A DNA stretch of 64,000 nt. It comes from Hesseltinella vesiculosa (taxonomy: Eukaryota; Mucoromycota; Mucoromycetes; Mucorales; Cunninghamellaceae). Each line of letters starts with the position of its first letter. Position 1 is the first letter of the stretch. The DNA lies in assembly GCA_002104935.1 (NCBI GenBank), contig MCGT01000009.1:682001-746000 (forward strand). The letters are read 5' to 3'. The notes under the pieces are model-generated. The model was not told where the DNA came from, did no database searches, and saw only the letters and a list, made by a program, of their open reading frames with translations. Below are positions 9,993 to 20,194 of this stretch, piece after piece. A program made the position numbers and the translations under genes.

Positions 9993-11787
9993 ATGACAGA
10001 GATCAACTTTGAGTACTTTGATCCTGAAGTGGAATTAGGCACTTTAGACGAAAATGGCCGCCCCATCCGCCCTCGAAAGAAACCTGGCAGAAAACCCAAT
10101 CCGCCTTCGCCTGCCCAAAGAAAGGCTCAAAACCGGCAAGCCCAGCGAGCGTGAGCATCCTGACCTTTTCTTTCCTGTCACAGCATTAATCATCCCCATC
10201 TTATGTCTCATCCCTTAGATTTCGAGAACGAAAACGACGTGAGATGAAAGAGGCTGAGAACAATATCAAAAAATGTTTACAACAGCGCGACCAAGCCATC
10301 CGCAAGGCCAACTCACTGCAGCGCAATGTGAACGAGCTACGTTATGAAAACAACTACCTCCGAGGCATGGTATTGACCTTGAAGCTAGCTTGTCTGTCCA
10401 ACGGCGTCAACGTGCCCAAATTCTGGAATACCGGCTCTGTCGACAATGTTGGTGCGGATATCCCGTCGCTCTCACGGTCCGAGGGCATCCCTCAGACCCT
10501 TGAATTCTTCTTGGACAAGAACAGGCACATCATTGCTGAATCGCCAGAAAACGTGCCTCCATCACCATCACCCGCTCCACCTCCTTCCCAGCCTTCTTCG
10601 TTTTCCATGCCTACCCCAAGCATCCCGTCCCAATCGAAGCACGCCACCACATCCCTCTCCTCACATTCCCCAACGACGGCCAATTTTGATGCACACTTCG
10701 GCTCACCCACCTGTTCCATCAGTATGGCCAATCCTACGCCGCCGCCGCCATCCAACAGTGACCCCAACGTTTTCACTCCCTTCGACCCATCCTCCAAGCC
10801 TTCGTTCTACCCGCCTACTTCCCAAGCCGCCATCTCGCCGTCCGTTTCGCAGGTGTATCCACAGCCCTCCACCCATCTTCTACAACCGCCTTCCGCCGCC
10901 TGGGCCGACCCTTCGCCACCCACCCCATCCTCCGTCTTCATGCCTTCCTCCTCGCTTATCTCTGATCAGACCCGCCAAAGCTTCCCACCCATGTCAGCTG
11001 CCGATGCCATCACATTTCTGCGTAACCTCAACCGAGGGAAGCCTGCCAGCAAATCCGTCTATACCCCAAGTAAGTCCTGTGTGGATCCGGCTTGCTTTTA
11101 TTTTTAATGCCTTTCCGTAGCTGAACTGCAACGACATGTGCCTCACGATGCTCGCATTGATTTTGTGCCTGGGCCTCTGATCCGTGATCATATGATTCTG
11201 TTCCAAGGCTTTTATGATGCAAACACGCTGTTCTCCTTTTTGATCAAGCAATGCATCTTTCTTGGTGGCGATCTAGGCAACCCAGATTGCTGGTATGTAC
11301 CTCCCGTCTTCTTTCAGAATTACTGGTTCCTGATGCCCAACCATCGACGTAAAGCTCCTTTTCCATCTCCTTTTGGCAACAACCTCTCACTTTTTTTTTT
11401 TTTTTTTTAATTAGCTCGACGTGTGGACAATGCAATCGAATTAGCTGTGAATCAAGGCCGTACTCTGTCGCGGATGCTATTCCAGCGAAAGAAGATGTAC
11501 ATTGAGCGAGATCGTTATCTGGAGCTGTTCCCGCCGACCACACTGAGCAACAAGGAAGAGCGACGCTCCTTGACTGACAAGGACTCGGAAACGGATCCTT
11601 GGGAAGAAGTCATGGATGAGCAAGAACAGCCCGACCAATGTGATGACGTGCCGCTAGGTAAAAAATGTAGGAGATGCATGATGCCTCAACGCTAATTTTT
11701 TTTTTTACTATTATTTGATTAGATGTTGTGTTGGACCTGATGGAATCCTTACCCAAACTGACCTCGCCTAATGTATTCACGTTTTAG
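9993..11787 (+). CDS. bZIP transcription factor 2 (AP-1/Yap-like), paralog of bZIP 1
   Basis: Five exons (9993-10150, 10219-11069, 11121-11348, 11415-11657, 11723-11787) join exactly to 514 aa. The basic region KKPGRKPNPPSPAQRKAQ, NRQAQRA is split by an intron at the same codon as in bZIP 1 and continues FRERKRREMKEAE. A leucine zipper follows, then a long Pro/Ser-rich segment. The conserved C-terminal block reads HVPHDARIDFVPGPLIRD, LGGDLGNPDCWYVPP and YWFLMP. The last exon (DVVLDLMESLPKL) matches the end of bZIP 1. The central low-complexity segment suggests an activation domain. Target genes are unknown; Yap-type factors commonly control stress responses. Confidence 0.87.
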
Positions 11788-12422
11788 TTCTTTGCCTCTC
11801 GTTCTCGCACGGCACATCTGTACACTATTTTTTTTTTACCCCAGCTTGACTTACCCCAACCATGACACGATCGATCGGTTCAATTTTTTTTTTATCTCCA
11901 CACTCCAGCCTCTGCATTGTATTTTACCTGTTAATTAAAAAAAAAAAAGGAGAATGGCGTTCAGAAACGACATATTGGAAACACGTGAGTAGCCGTCCAC
12001 GTGGTCGCATCACTACAGCATCTCTTTTTTATGTTTACTGAACTGTTGATGATCAGGAACCTTGTCGAGGGTTTTGTTTATTTTTTTTTTTTAAAAAAAA
12101 GGCATAGTCAAAATGGCTGGTGCAAATTACAAGGAAAGGATGGGTATGGGTATGAGATGGTCGGTTACAAAAAAAAAAACGAATTTTACAAACTGGAGGT
12201 ATCATACAGGCATACGGTAACAAAGAGGAGACTGGAAAAAAAAATAAGAAAAAGAGCATGTCTACAGAAATGGAAATTAGGAGATGGAATGGGGTACACA
12301 GAAAAAAAAAACTCATATAGGACAAGCAATGGACGGAAGAAGTAAAGAACATGCAGATCGCAGTAAAAAAAAAAATGCAAAGTACAGAGCAAAAAAAGGA
12401 GGGGAAGTCGGCAACAAGTTCA
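11788..12422. other. Intergenic region with long A and T tracts
   Basis: This is the convergent 3' region between bZIP 2 and the GATA-type gene. It is rich in A and T runs. The frames that stay open here are Phe/Lys-rich and I regard them as composition artefacts. Confidence 0.5.
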
Positions 12423-14036
12423 TTAAAGATACCACCGATAAAGGGGCTCTGCAGAGTGTGGTTGGTAAACACCAGGAGGACTTGCAAGCAATTTGGACAT
12501 TGCAGAAGGAGAGGGCTGGATGAGTGGAGTGGTAGGAGAATCCATGCTGGCAGGGCTGGTGCAACGCGTGTCAGGCAACAAGGACAAGGGACCGGGCGAA
12601 TGGACAGAGGAAGGTGTAGGTGCAGTGCTAGGTGGAACGAGAGGCTGGTGATGGTGCCGAGGATGGAACAGGTGAGGCCGGCAGCCGGAAGGGGTCCAAT
12701 TTGAAGTCACGATATCGGAGGTGGTGACAATCCAGTCTTCATCTTGACCATGTGAGACAGTTGAAAGACAAGGGAAGCGGCCCTGGCCGGCACCAGGATC
12801 ATTAAAATGGGACAGGCTTGCTGCCATGGAAAAGGAGATCGATGGCAGTGTTTGCCAACCCATGAGGGACCGGATGTCGACTTTTCGCTTGGCAGCCTTG
12901 ACAAACAATTCAGATGGTCGGGCTTTGTTGTGACGCAGGTAATAGCTCTTGCAGGTTTCACACCAGTGACCTTGACCACATAAGTTACGATACCACTGAT
13001 GAGTATCTTGAATGCCACAGTTGGCACAAGATTTTTCAAACCGAGGAAGTCGCAAGGGAGCCAGGCTAGGGTAGCCTTTTCTTCTCTTTGCCCCATGCTC
13101 CTTGTTGTCCAGTGGGGTTGGGGCATTGGCGGTGGGTGAGGTTGGCTGGCCCTGACGGTTGGCCACAATCAATCGCAAGGGCCGGGACACGTTGTGCTTG
13201 AGCTGATAGCGATAGCATGCGACACACAGTTGACGACGAGAAGCCTGCTTGGAGTTACAATTGCTGCAGCTGGGTTTGTGCTTGACAGGCCGGGGTGCAT
13301 GCAAAGCCTGGATCAGCACGGCATACAATGATGGGTGCTGGTGGGCGGGCAGGGCATGACTTGGAGCCAGGCGATCTAGGCCAATTTGCAAAAACAAAAA
13401 ATTGGCCAGAGCCACGGTTTCCCAAAGCTGCCGCAAGTCGAAGCGATGCAAGTTGAAGCGGAACAGGGAATTGAGCACATGATTAAGCCGATAGATGTGA
13501 TCTTCTTTTGCCAAGGAAGCTTGCTCCAGGAACCGCACGTCGGTCCGCCCAGGGGTGTCCTTGTATTGGGTGTAGCGGAACAGGTGGAACAGCCATGTGG
13601 GGAAGAAAATAAAATCAGGTGACACAAGCTGCGATTTGCTGTTCTCGTGGCGAAAGAACACGGCCATCAACCGCATCTGGTCATGAAGTTCCTCCGAAGC
13701 AATGGGTCTTGAGGCCTTGCCGGTACCAATGTGACAACGGAATGAGCCGTTCATGTGTCGACCAATGACTTTGATGTGGATAGGCGTGTCTTGGACATAC
13801 GACCTGGTGATCGGGTCCAGGGCTTGTTGGATCCCTCGAGACTGTGGATCCCATGCGTCCATGGGTGACAGGATGGCATCCGTCAATGTGTTGCGGGACT
13901 GAGCTGTCTTGAGCCGAAAGTCACCTTGGTACATCACTTGCTCCCATACCGACATGAGATCATCATCATGAATGGGTGCATTGCAGTCATGGCGTTCGAG
14001 TCCCGGCAATGGTGACAAAAGATCATGAATGTTCAT
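12423..14036 (-). CDS. Protein with two GATA-type zinc fingers
   Basis: One uninterrupted exon encodes 537 aa. The first ~250 residues form a region containing GSFRCHIGTG and a helical segment (FRFNLHRFDLRQLWETVAL). Two cysteine clusters follow. The second, CANC through HWCETC with 18 residues between pairs and then KSYYLRHNKARP, fits the GATA finger CX2CX18CX2C with the usual basic RP tail. The first, CSNC to CVAC, has only 10 residues between pairs but keeps a similar tail (YRYQLKHNVSRP), so it looks like a shortened GATA-like finger. A basic KRRK patch lies between them and the C-terminus is Pro/Ser-rich. The protein is likely a DNA-binding regulator in the nucleus. The upstream in-frame extension before 14036 is hydrophobic and rejected. 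Confidence 0.8.
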   Translation of the reverse strand: MNIHDLLSPLPGLERHDCNAPIHDDDLMSVWEQVMYQGDFRLKTAQSRNTLTDAILSPMDAWDPQSRGIQQALDPITRSYVQDTPIHIKVIGRHMNGSFRCHIGTGKASRPIASEELHDQMRLMAVFFRHENSKSQLVSPDFIFFPTWLFHLFRYTQYKDTPGRTDVRFLEQASLAKEDHIYRLNHVLNSLFRFNLHRFDLRQLWETVALANFLFLQIGLDRLAPSHALPAHQHPSLYAVLIQALHAPRPVKHKPSCSNCNSKQASRRQLCVACYRYQLKHNVSRPLRLIVANRQGQPTSPTANAPTPLDNKEHGAKRRKGYPSLAPLRLPRFEKSCANCGIQDTHQWYRNLCGQGHWCETCKSYYLRHNKARPSELFVKAAKRKVDIRSLMGWQTLPSISFSMAASLSHFNDPGAGQGRFPCLSTVSHGQDEDWIVTTSDIVTSNWTPSGCRPHLFHPRHHHQPLVPPSTAPTPSSVHSPGPLSLLPDTRCTSPASMDSPTTPLIQPSPSAMSKLLASPPGVYQPHSAEPLYRWYL

Positions 14037-16661
14037 CCTTTTAAAATAAATTGACAAAAACGTTAAATAAAATAAAAATGATGGGGAAGAAAGAGAGAGC
14101 GACAAAAAAAAATACGAGCCAATGTCATTTTATGGCTTTCCATTACGAGAACAGCTGTCTATCATTGATCCCTCCTCTCTCCCCCCAAAAAAAAGACGCG
14201 TATCATCCCCTCTCCTTTGGCTCTCGAAGTAATGCTCCTGCTTTCCATAAAATCTTATGTTGCTGATGACAAAAATAAACTACTGAGCCCCCACACTTTT
14301 TTTCATCATGCTGCAGAAACACCACAAGCAATTGCCTCCTTGAAAAAAAAAATTGGGTCTCATGTTTCAAACGAGTCAATGTCAAGTCCAATCAAGTCTA
14401 GTCCTAGTTTATCCAAGATGATACCTTGAGTTTTTTTTTTTCTTTTGCGACACTGCTGAGTGTAAATTATATCCTGCTTTAAAGCGTGCAAACTCCCGTC
14501 GCTCTTTCTTTCATGCTCCCCTGCTTAGAAACCGTCTCACCCCCCTTTTTTTTCATAATATGCAAGCATAAACGTAGAGACAAAGAGAATAAGTGAGGTA
14601 CTCCAGCGTCATATCAGTGTCACAATCCCCAATGCTCATTCGGACATGTCGCAAGTATGGTTTATTTGAGGAGAAAAGACTTCAACCCCAGTTGATTCCA
14701 GCCTTTTTTTTTTTTTTGATCAAATCAATTGTTGTCAAACTAAATAGGCCCACTCCTGTCTTGCCCTCTCTCTCATTAATCACCCCCACTTGGCCTTTCC
14801 GCTTTAACAATTTTTTTTTTCCTCCCACAAATCCATGTGATTCATTCCCCCCTTTTTTTCCCTGAATCTAACTTGTCACCACTCATTTTATTTACAAAAT
14901 CAGTCAGCATCATAATGTATTACCCCATTTCTTTATTATTCCTTTTACTCGTCCATGTCAAAAACAAAAATGAGCCATTTTAAACCCCGGCCCAGGAGGG
15001 GGGTTGCTCTGTCTTCACGGAGACAGATCTCTTGTAAAAAAAAAAAAAGCCTATTCTAATTAAGGGCTAGAAAAAGCATAAACTAATCTCCTATTTTACG
15101 AAAATGAAAGCTCAAAGTCAAAGCTTGAAGGCATTGACAAGATTTTGAACCTTCCATTTGAGAACACGAGGGGGTTTGCTCCCTCCGTCGCGCGATTTGA
15201 TCCATGTCCTCGATAACTGTCATTGTTTCCATTGACACCCAAGTCAAGGAGACATAGAAGCGTGTATAATGTGATCAGCCTGACAATGCAGTAATGGATC
15301 GACAAGACCAATACCATGCCACGTCTCCGAGTCGTCCATGGAACTCATTTCCAGCATAAACAAATGACCCTGTACTGTCGCACGTCACGAGAAAATGTAG
15401 TATTGACCTCGATTTTTTTTTTTTAAACACGAATTATCATACCATGTTCTAGGTTGGTTTGCGGGATTTTGTGGATAATTTTCTGGATAGGTGGCCCTGA
15501 ATCCATGTTTCCTCATCAGCTATGCACCATCGTTCCAACGCATGTGTTGCCACTGCATGCTTCATGCCATTCACCTCTGTAAGAATGCGCCATGAATAGA
15601 AGAAAAGGGAGTGGATTTAAAAGGGTGAGCACACGACGCAGGGTGAACGCCAGCAGCGGAAGAGTATTTTCTGGGAGTAAGCCGCTGGGCACACCTGTGA
15701 AATGGGGGAGCGAAGCTATCCCTTTGACTTCGGCGATTGCCCTTTTTTGGCATCGAGGACCACTATAAATATCAAACAAACAAAAAACCAAAGGCTGGAT
15801 GGATGAACTCCTTGAAAGTTTTAAAAAGTTTAACATGTGCCCAGTCCACCCTTCCTAGTTTTGAAAAAGGAGGCTCCTCTCAAAATTTTCTGATTGAGTA
15901 GATCTCGATTTCCTTTTGGAATCACAAAAAAAAAAAAACGTTGAAAGGGACCATTCCATGGCGACCGTGGAGGCATCTGGTACTTTCTGAATCGGGCATG
16001 CTCATCTCAGTTTCCCCTTGTTTTTATACTCTTAGTCTTCCTTGATGGATATGAATTGTGCGATCGCGTTGGAGCACCAGTTTTTTTTTTTTTTTTTTTG
16101 GTCCCGTGTCGCTGTTTGAATGTTTTTCTTCTTCTCATTCTTTTTCCCACTGTGAACCAAAAAACGTTCCTCGGCGTTGTCATTGTGATTTGTTGATTTT
16201 GTGAGGCCTTTTTCGTTTCCTTTCACTTCATTGAGATCCCAAAAGAAAGGAAACGACACCAAAAGCGGCATGGCTCTTTATGCATGTTCCCAAAAAATAT
16301 AAAATCCTGCCATTTTCTGACGGTTTCCCCGTTTTGTGTGACCGAAAGGGTTTATTGTTGTCCATTGATCTTGGCGGTTCAAACTGGTATTCATTCTATT
16401 CTGATTCATGTCTCCGTAAAATTAAAAATAGCATGTGATAAAAAAAGAGAAACAGATCTTTTTTTTTGCGGCGGAAAGATGTGTGCCAATGTCCTTGGCA
16501 AATCTTTTTTTTTTTTCCAGTGCACCCTCCCATCCATGCCTCCCGATTTAGCTTGTATCACAATCAAAGGTTTTAGGCGTCCTTGCAAGTATAAAAATGG
16601 TAACGGCTCAAAAACAATTTTCTGATTTTTCTCTACTCTTCCTCCTCACATCTATTTTATC
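14037..16661. other. 2.6-kb gene-poor interval
   Basis: I find no open frame with family features or paired splice sites. The interval is rich in T and A runs. It carries the 5' flanks of the GATA-type gene on the left and of the GPI-type gene on the right. A long untranslated leader or a non-coding RNA cannot be excluded. Confidence 0.5.
16590..16597 (+). promoter_or_regulatory. TATA box of GPI-type surface protein 2
   Basis: TATAAAAA lies about 65-72 bases before the start codon at 16662, followed by a C/T-rich leader. This is a typical arrangement for a strongly expressed fungal gene. Confidence 0.6.
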
Positions 16662-17285
16662 ATGAAGTTTATTGCCGTCACTCTCATTGCTGGTCTTGCT
16701 GCCTCTGCCGTCAGTGCTCAAAACCAATGTAACTGCGACCCCAATGACTACCAATGCGTCCAAAACTGTGGTAAGTAGCCTCACTTTCTTCCCCCCCCCC
16801 TGTTTAAACCATCTTAACCTTTTTTTTTTTTTTCATAAAAAGTGACCAACACCAATGACTGTATCACTGCTTGTGGCAACGACACTTCCTGCTACAACAA
16901 CTGTATCCAAGAAAGCTGGCCCGGTCAAAGCAATGGTGCCCCCAACACTGGTAGCGCCACTGCCACTGCTACTGCCACTGCCTCTGGCTCTGCTGGTTCT
17001 CCCACTGGTTCCGCTACTGGCTCGGCTTCTGCCACGGGTTCTGCTGCCAGCGGCTCCAACAGTGCCTCTGCCTCTGTCCCTGCTAGCGTCTTGCCCTCTT
17101 CTGCTGTGTCCTCTGTCCTGCCTTCCAGCGCCGTGTCCTCTGCCGTGTCTGGATCTGTCAGCGCCAGCGGCTCTGCTGCCAGCCACTCTGCCAGCCAAAC
17201 TGCCACCAGCATGGCCTCTGGTAAATCCATCCCCTTGACCTTGATGGCCATTGCTGCCGCTGGTCTTGCTGTTGCCATGAACTAA
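16662..17285 (+). CDS. Small Cys-rich GPI-anchored surface protein 2
   Basis: Two exons (16662-16770 and 16843-17285) join to 183 aa. A signal peptide (MKFIAVTLIAGLAASAVSA) precedes an eight-cysteine module: CNCDPNDYQCVQNC, CITAC, SCYNNCI, then WP. A long Ser/Ala/Thr/Gly stalk follows and is likely O-glycosylated. The C-terminal hydrophobic segment (LTLMAIAAAGLAVAMN) fits a GPI attachment signal. The Cys spacing and the intron position inside the module match the gene at 8779-9452, so the two are paralogs. Codon choice is strongly biased (GCC, TCT, ACT), suggesting high expression. The acceptor reads AAAAAG after a T tract, which is unusual but keeps the frame. Confidence 0.85.
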
Positions 17286-18601
17286 AACACGCCTCCACCA
17301 ATCACCCTGTTATTTTTTTATTTACTTTTTACCCCTACTCAATAAATGACTTGCAACTTGTACCTCTATCACCGTCATTTAGGACCTGCATCTCCCAAAT
17401 GAAACATACGCCAAAACCTTGCTTCCAAAAAAAAAAAAAGTTAATGAAATAATTGGAAAAGCAGCACTCTAATCAATCGAGGCACCCGTATTGTTTTTTG
17501 TTTTTGTGACAAATGGCATCAGATCGACTTTTCATTGGTTGCACAAGCTTTATGTGGCAACCCAAACCTTTCCGGCGTTTCTCGCTGGACCATGGAACCC
17601 GCCTTTTAGCCTGGCCATCCTGGATTTTCGCCTTTGCTCATTTTTTTTTCTTGCTAACAATCCAATCCGCGAAGACTGGGACCTTCCTATGTTCTTTCTC
17701 TTGGAAGCGGGATTTTGTCAAACCCCAAAAAGCGGAGATGACGTGAGAGTGAGTCTCCGTTTTTTTTTTAACTTTTAGGCCTAGTGGCCTATGCAGACTG
17801 TATTAAAATAATAAGAGCAAAAAAGTTAAATCAATTGCCAAAACCGCACTATCAAGGCAATAAAATTAAAAATTAAGCAAAAAACGCAACGTCGCTGGCC
17901 CCTTCTACTGTGTCGGCCTGCTGCTTCCTATCTGCTTCATATCGAGTAAAAGTCGGATGTCCAATGTATTTTGCAATTTTTTTTTTTTGGCTCTGTGCAT
18001 TTCCTCATTGATACTGTCATGGGCTCCCTGAAAAGCTTGGCGCCAATCGGGCTGTTCGCCGTTCTTTCTCACTTTGAACGTGTTGCTGGTCACGTTGGGC
18101 GGATTCGGCGGAAATCGAAATATGTGTTTTTTTTTTTGGACGTCAAAACCATCGCCGATCGCCTTGGATAATTCAGAGTCAGGTCCTTTAACAATATCTC
18201 GCCCCCATGCAAAATTTCACACCGTTCCGTATGCTAAAAAATGATTTATAACAACTTCTTTTTTTCAAAAACAAAGGGTAATCCTTGGGAATTTGGCCAA
18301 GAGCTAGAGTGCAAAGATGGCCGAAATGGTCGAAAATCGAAATCCCCCCAATTTGGGGCACGGACTATCGATGATGAGAAAAGGCCGTTGAATTTTCAGG
18401 TCATTTGGATGCGGTGGAGCCAAGTCAAAAAGGTTGGCCGTTGACGGTGAGCAGTGCGCAGCCATTGGCTAAAAACTTACCAGTTTTAAAGTACCGATTT
18501 CCCATTGGCCGCAGAGCAGTAGACTCTCATCAGCGTGGAGCTGGCCACAAAATACGTTTTCATTTCTTCTTTTTTCGTCGCCTTGGCCATTGTCTCCTAA
18601 T
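17286..18601. other. Intergenic region
   Basis: An AATAAA signal for the preceding gene lies near 17340. No other gene is supported in the remaining ~1.2 kb. Confidence 0.5.
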
Positions 18602-20014
18602 ATGTCATCATCTTATGTTTACAGCAATGTGCATTCGTATCAAGTCTTGCAGCGCCATCCAACAAGCAATACAGCCACGGTGATACTTCGCAATGGGACT
18701 CAGCAGACGCTGGGCGTGGGTGGGCCGTACACGGTTGATCAAGCACACGATGTGTATGTGGGCGATATATGGATCCTGGCTGGACAAAGCAACATGCGTG
18801 GCTTTGGATTCTTTGTCGATGAGATCAGCCAGCAGCATCCTGAACCTGTCCATACATTCATGTCCAACGAAACTTGGCATCGGGTCTACAGCAACGAACC
18901 GATTCATCGGCTGGCCGAGTCGCCTCGGGCGATTCATCATCACCTGCCTGATCCAACTGTCCGTGACCCCCAACTGGCCTGGATCCGTGGCTATTCACTC
19001 GTGCCTGCTTTTGTCCATGACTATCAGCAAAAGACCCAGGTCCCGGTGGGCGTGATCCCCTGTGCGCACGGTGGCGTTAAGCTCTCAGCCTGGTCGACCG
19101 ATTGCACCGATGGCCTGTACGCAACCATGATGGACAAGATTCGACTGGTCGGTGGCCATGTCAAGGGCATGCTCTGGTACCAAGGTGAATCGGATGCCTC
19201 AGATGGCTGTGACAAGGGCCAGACCTCAACCTACCAGCAACACCTTGCCCTCCTGTTCGATGGCCTCCTGACATTGCATCCAGACCTGGTCATCGTGTTT
19301 GCTCAGATCGGTCGCACCATCACCACCAGCAAGGATGCCCACAATCAACAGGCCCTTGATGTCGCCTGGTCCCGTATCCGCCAAGCGCAGCTCAATATCT
19401 ACCTTGACGCAAAGCAGCCTCCGTCCGTCTTGTACGGCCGCGTCGGCTTTGTCCCCACCATCACCTGCGGCATGGATGACTTTATCCACCTGTCTGCGCA
19501 AGGTCTGTTGTCAGTGGGGCGGGCCATGGCTGCTGTTGCCAGTGCCTTGGTGGCGAAGAAGATACCCGACGACACCCGATCCACGCATTCTCGGACCAGC
19601 CAGGATGCTACTGTCTTGCACTCAGACGATCTGCGGATGGTACATCGACGGTTTGCTCCTGGCAGCAGCTACTGGCATCATATTGTTCAATATCGCTTCG
19701 ATTCCCCTTTGTCCACCACTGATCACAGCCAAGCCCGAGGCTTCAGCACCTTTCATATGGAAGATGCCGCCGACTATGGCCACGGGCATTATACCCCGGT
19801 CGACATGATCTACGCTGCCCATGTGCGGGGTTGTCATGTGGAGCTGTATCTGACCGAGAAAGCCTATCGCATGCTCGCTGCCGATCCTCAGTCTTACCTG
19901 CTTTCCTATGGGCATGGCCAAAACCCTGACTGTAACCTCATCTCTAGAGATTCGACCATCCCCGTTGCCCCCATGTTTCCTCGTCGTCTCCCTGTCACCA
20001 ATGTCCCTGAATGA
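18602..20014 (+). CDS. SASA-domain esterase (sialate O-acetylesterase / CE6-like)
   Basis: A single exon encodes 470 aa. After a short beta-rich start (VLQRHP, GGPYTVDQAHDVYVGDIW), the block I motif LAGQSNMRGFGF carries the nucleophile Ser of SGNH hydrolases. GVIPCAHGGVKLSAW follows, and then block III-like WYQGESDASDG with a conserved Gln-Gly-Glu-Ser. DDFIHLSAQG supplies the Asp/His pair near residue 300. This is the layout of PF03629 (SASA) proteins, which remove O-acetyl groups from sugars. No signal peptide is visible, so it is probably intracellular, unlike many secreted acetylxylan esterases. The C-terminal ~130 residues are outside the catalytic domain. The codon at 18590 is TTG, not ATG, so 18602 is the start. 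Confidence 0.82.
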   Translation: MSSSYVYSNVHSYQVLQRHPTSNTATVILRNGTQQTLGVGGPYTVDQAHDVYVGDIWILAGQSNMRGFGFFVDEISQQHPEPVHTFMSNETWHRVYSNEPIHRLAESPRAIHHHLPDPTVRDPQLAWIRGYSLVPAFVHDYQQKTQVPVGVIPCAHGGVKLSAWSTDCTDGLYATMMDKIRLVGGHVKGMLWYQGESDASDGCDKGQTSTYQQHLALLFDGLLTLHPDLVIVFAQIGRTITTSKDAHNQQALDVAWSRIRQAQLNIYLDAKQPPSVLYGRVGFVPTITCGMDDFIHLSAQGLLSVGRAMAAVASALVAKKIPDDTRSTHSRTSQDATVLHSDDLRMVHRRFAPGSSYWHHIVQYRFDSPLSTTDHSQARGFSTFHMEDAADYGHGHYTPVDMIYAAHVRGCHVELYLTEKAYRMLAADPQSYLLSYGHGQNPDCNLISRDSTIPVAPMFPRRLPVTNVPE

Positions 20015-20194
20015 AAAAAAAAATCACCCTTAATAAAAAAGTTGTCAGTTGAATGTTCTTTTTCTATTCCATCAGGCCACCGGCACGTGCGTTTAGGTTT
20101 TTTTTTTTTTGTTTTCTTCTTGACGATGATCGAAGATAGGGAGGCATGTTTTATTTGGTTTTATAGAGGGAAAGGGGGTGGATAACGATACAAA

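Noticed and set aside
12053..12487. 144-codon Phe/Leu-rich frame
   Set aside because: It is the reverse strand of A-rich intergenic DNA, a composition artefact.
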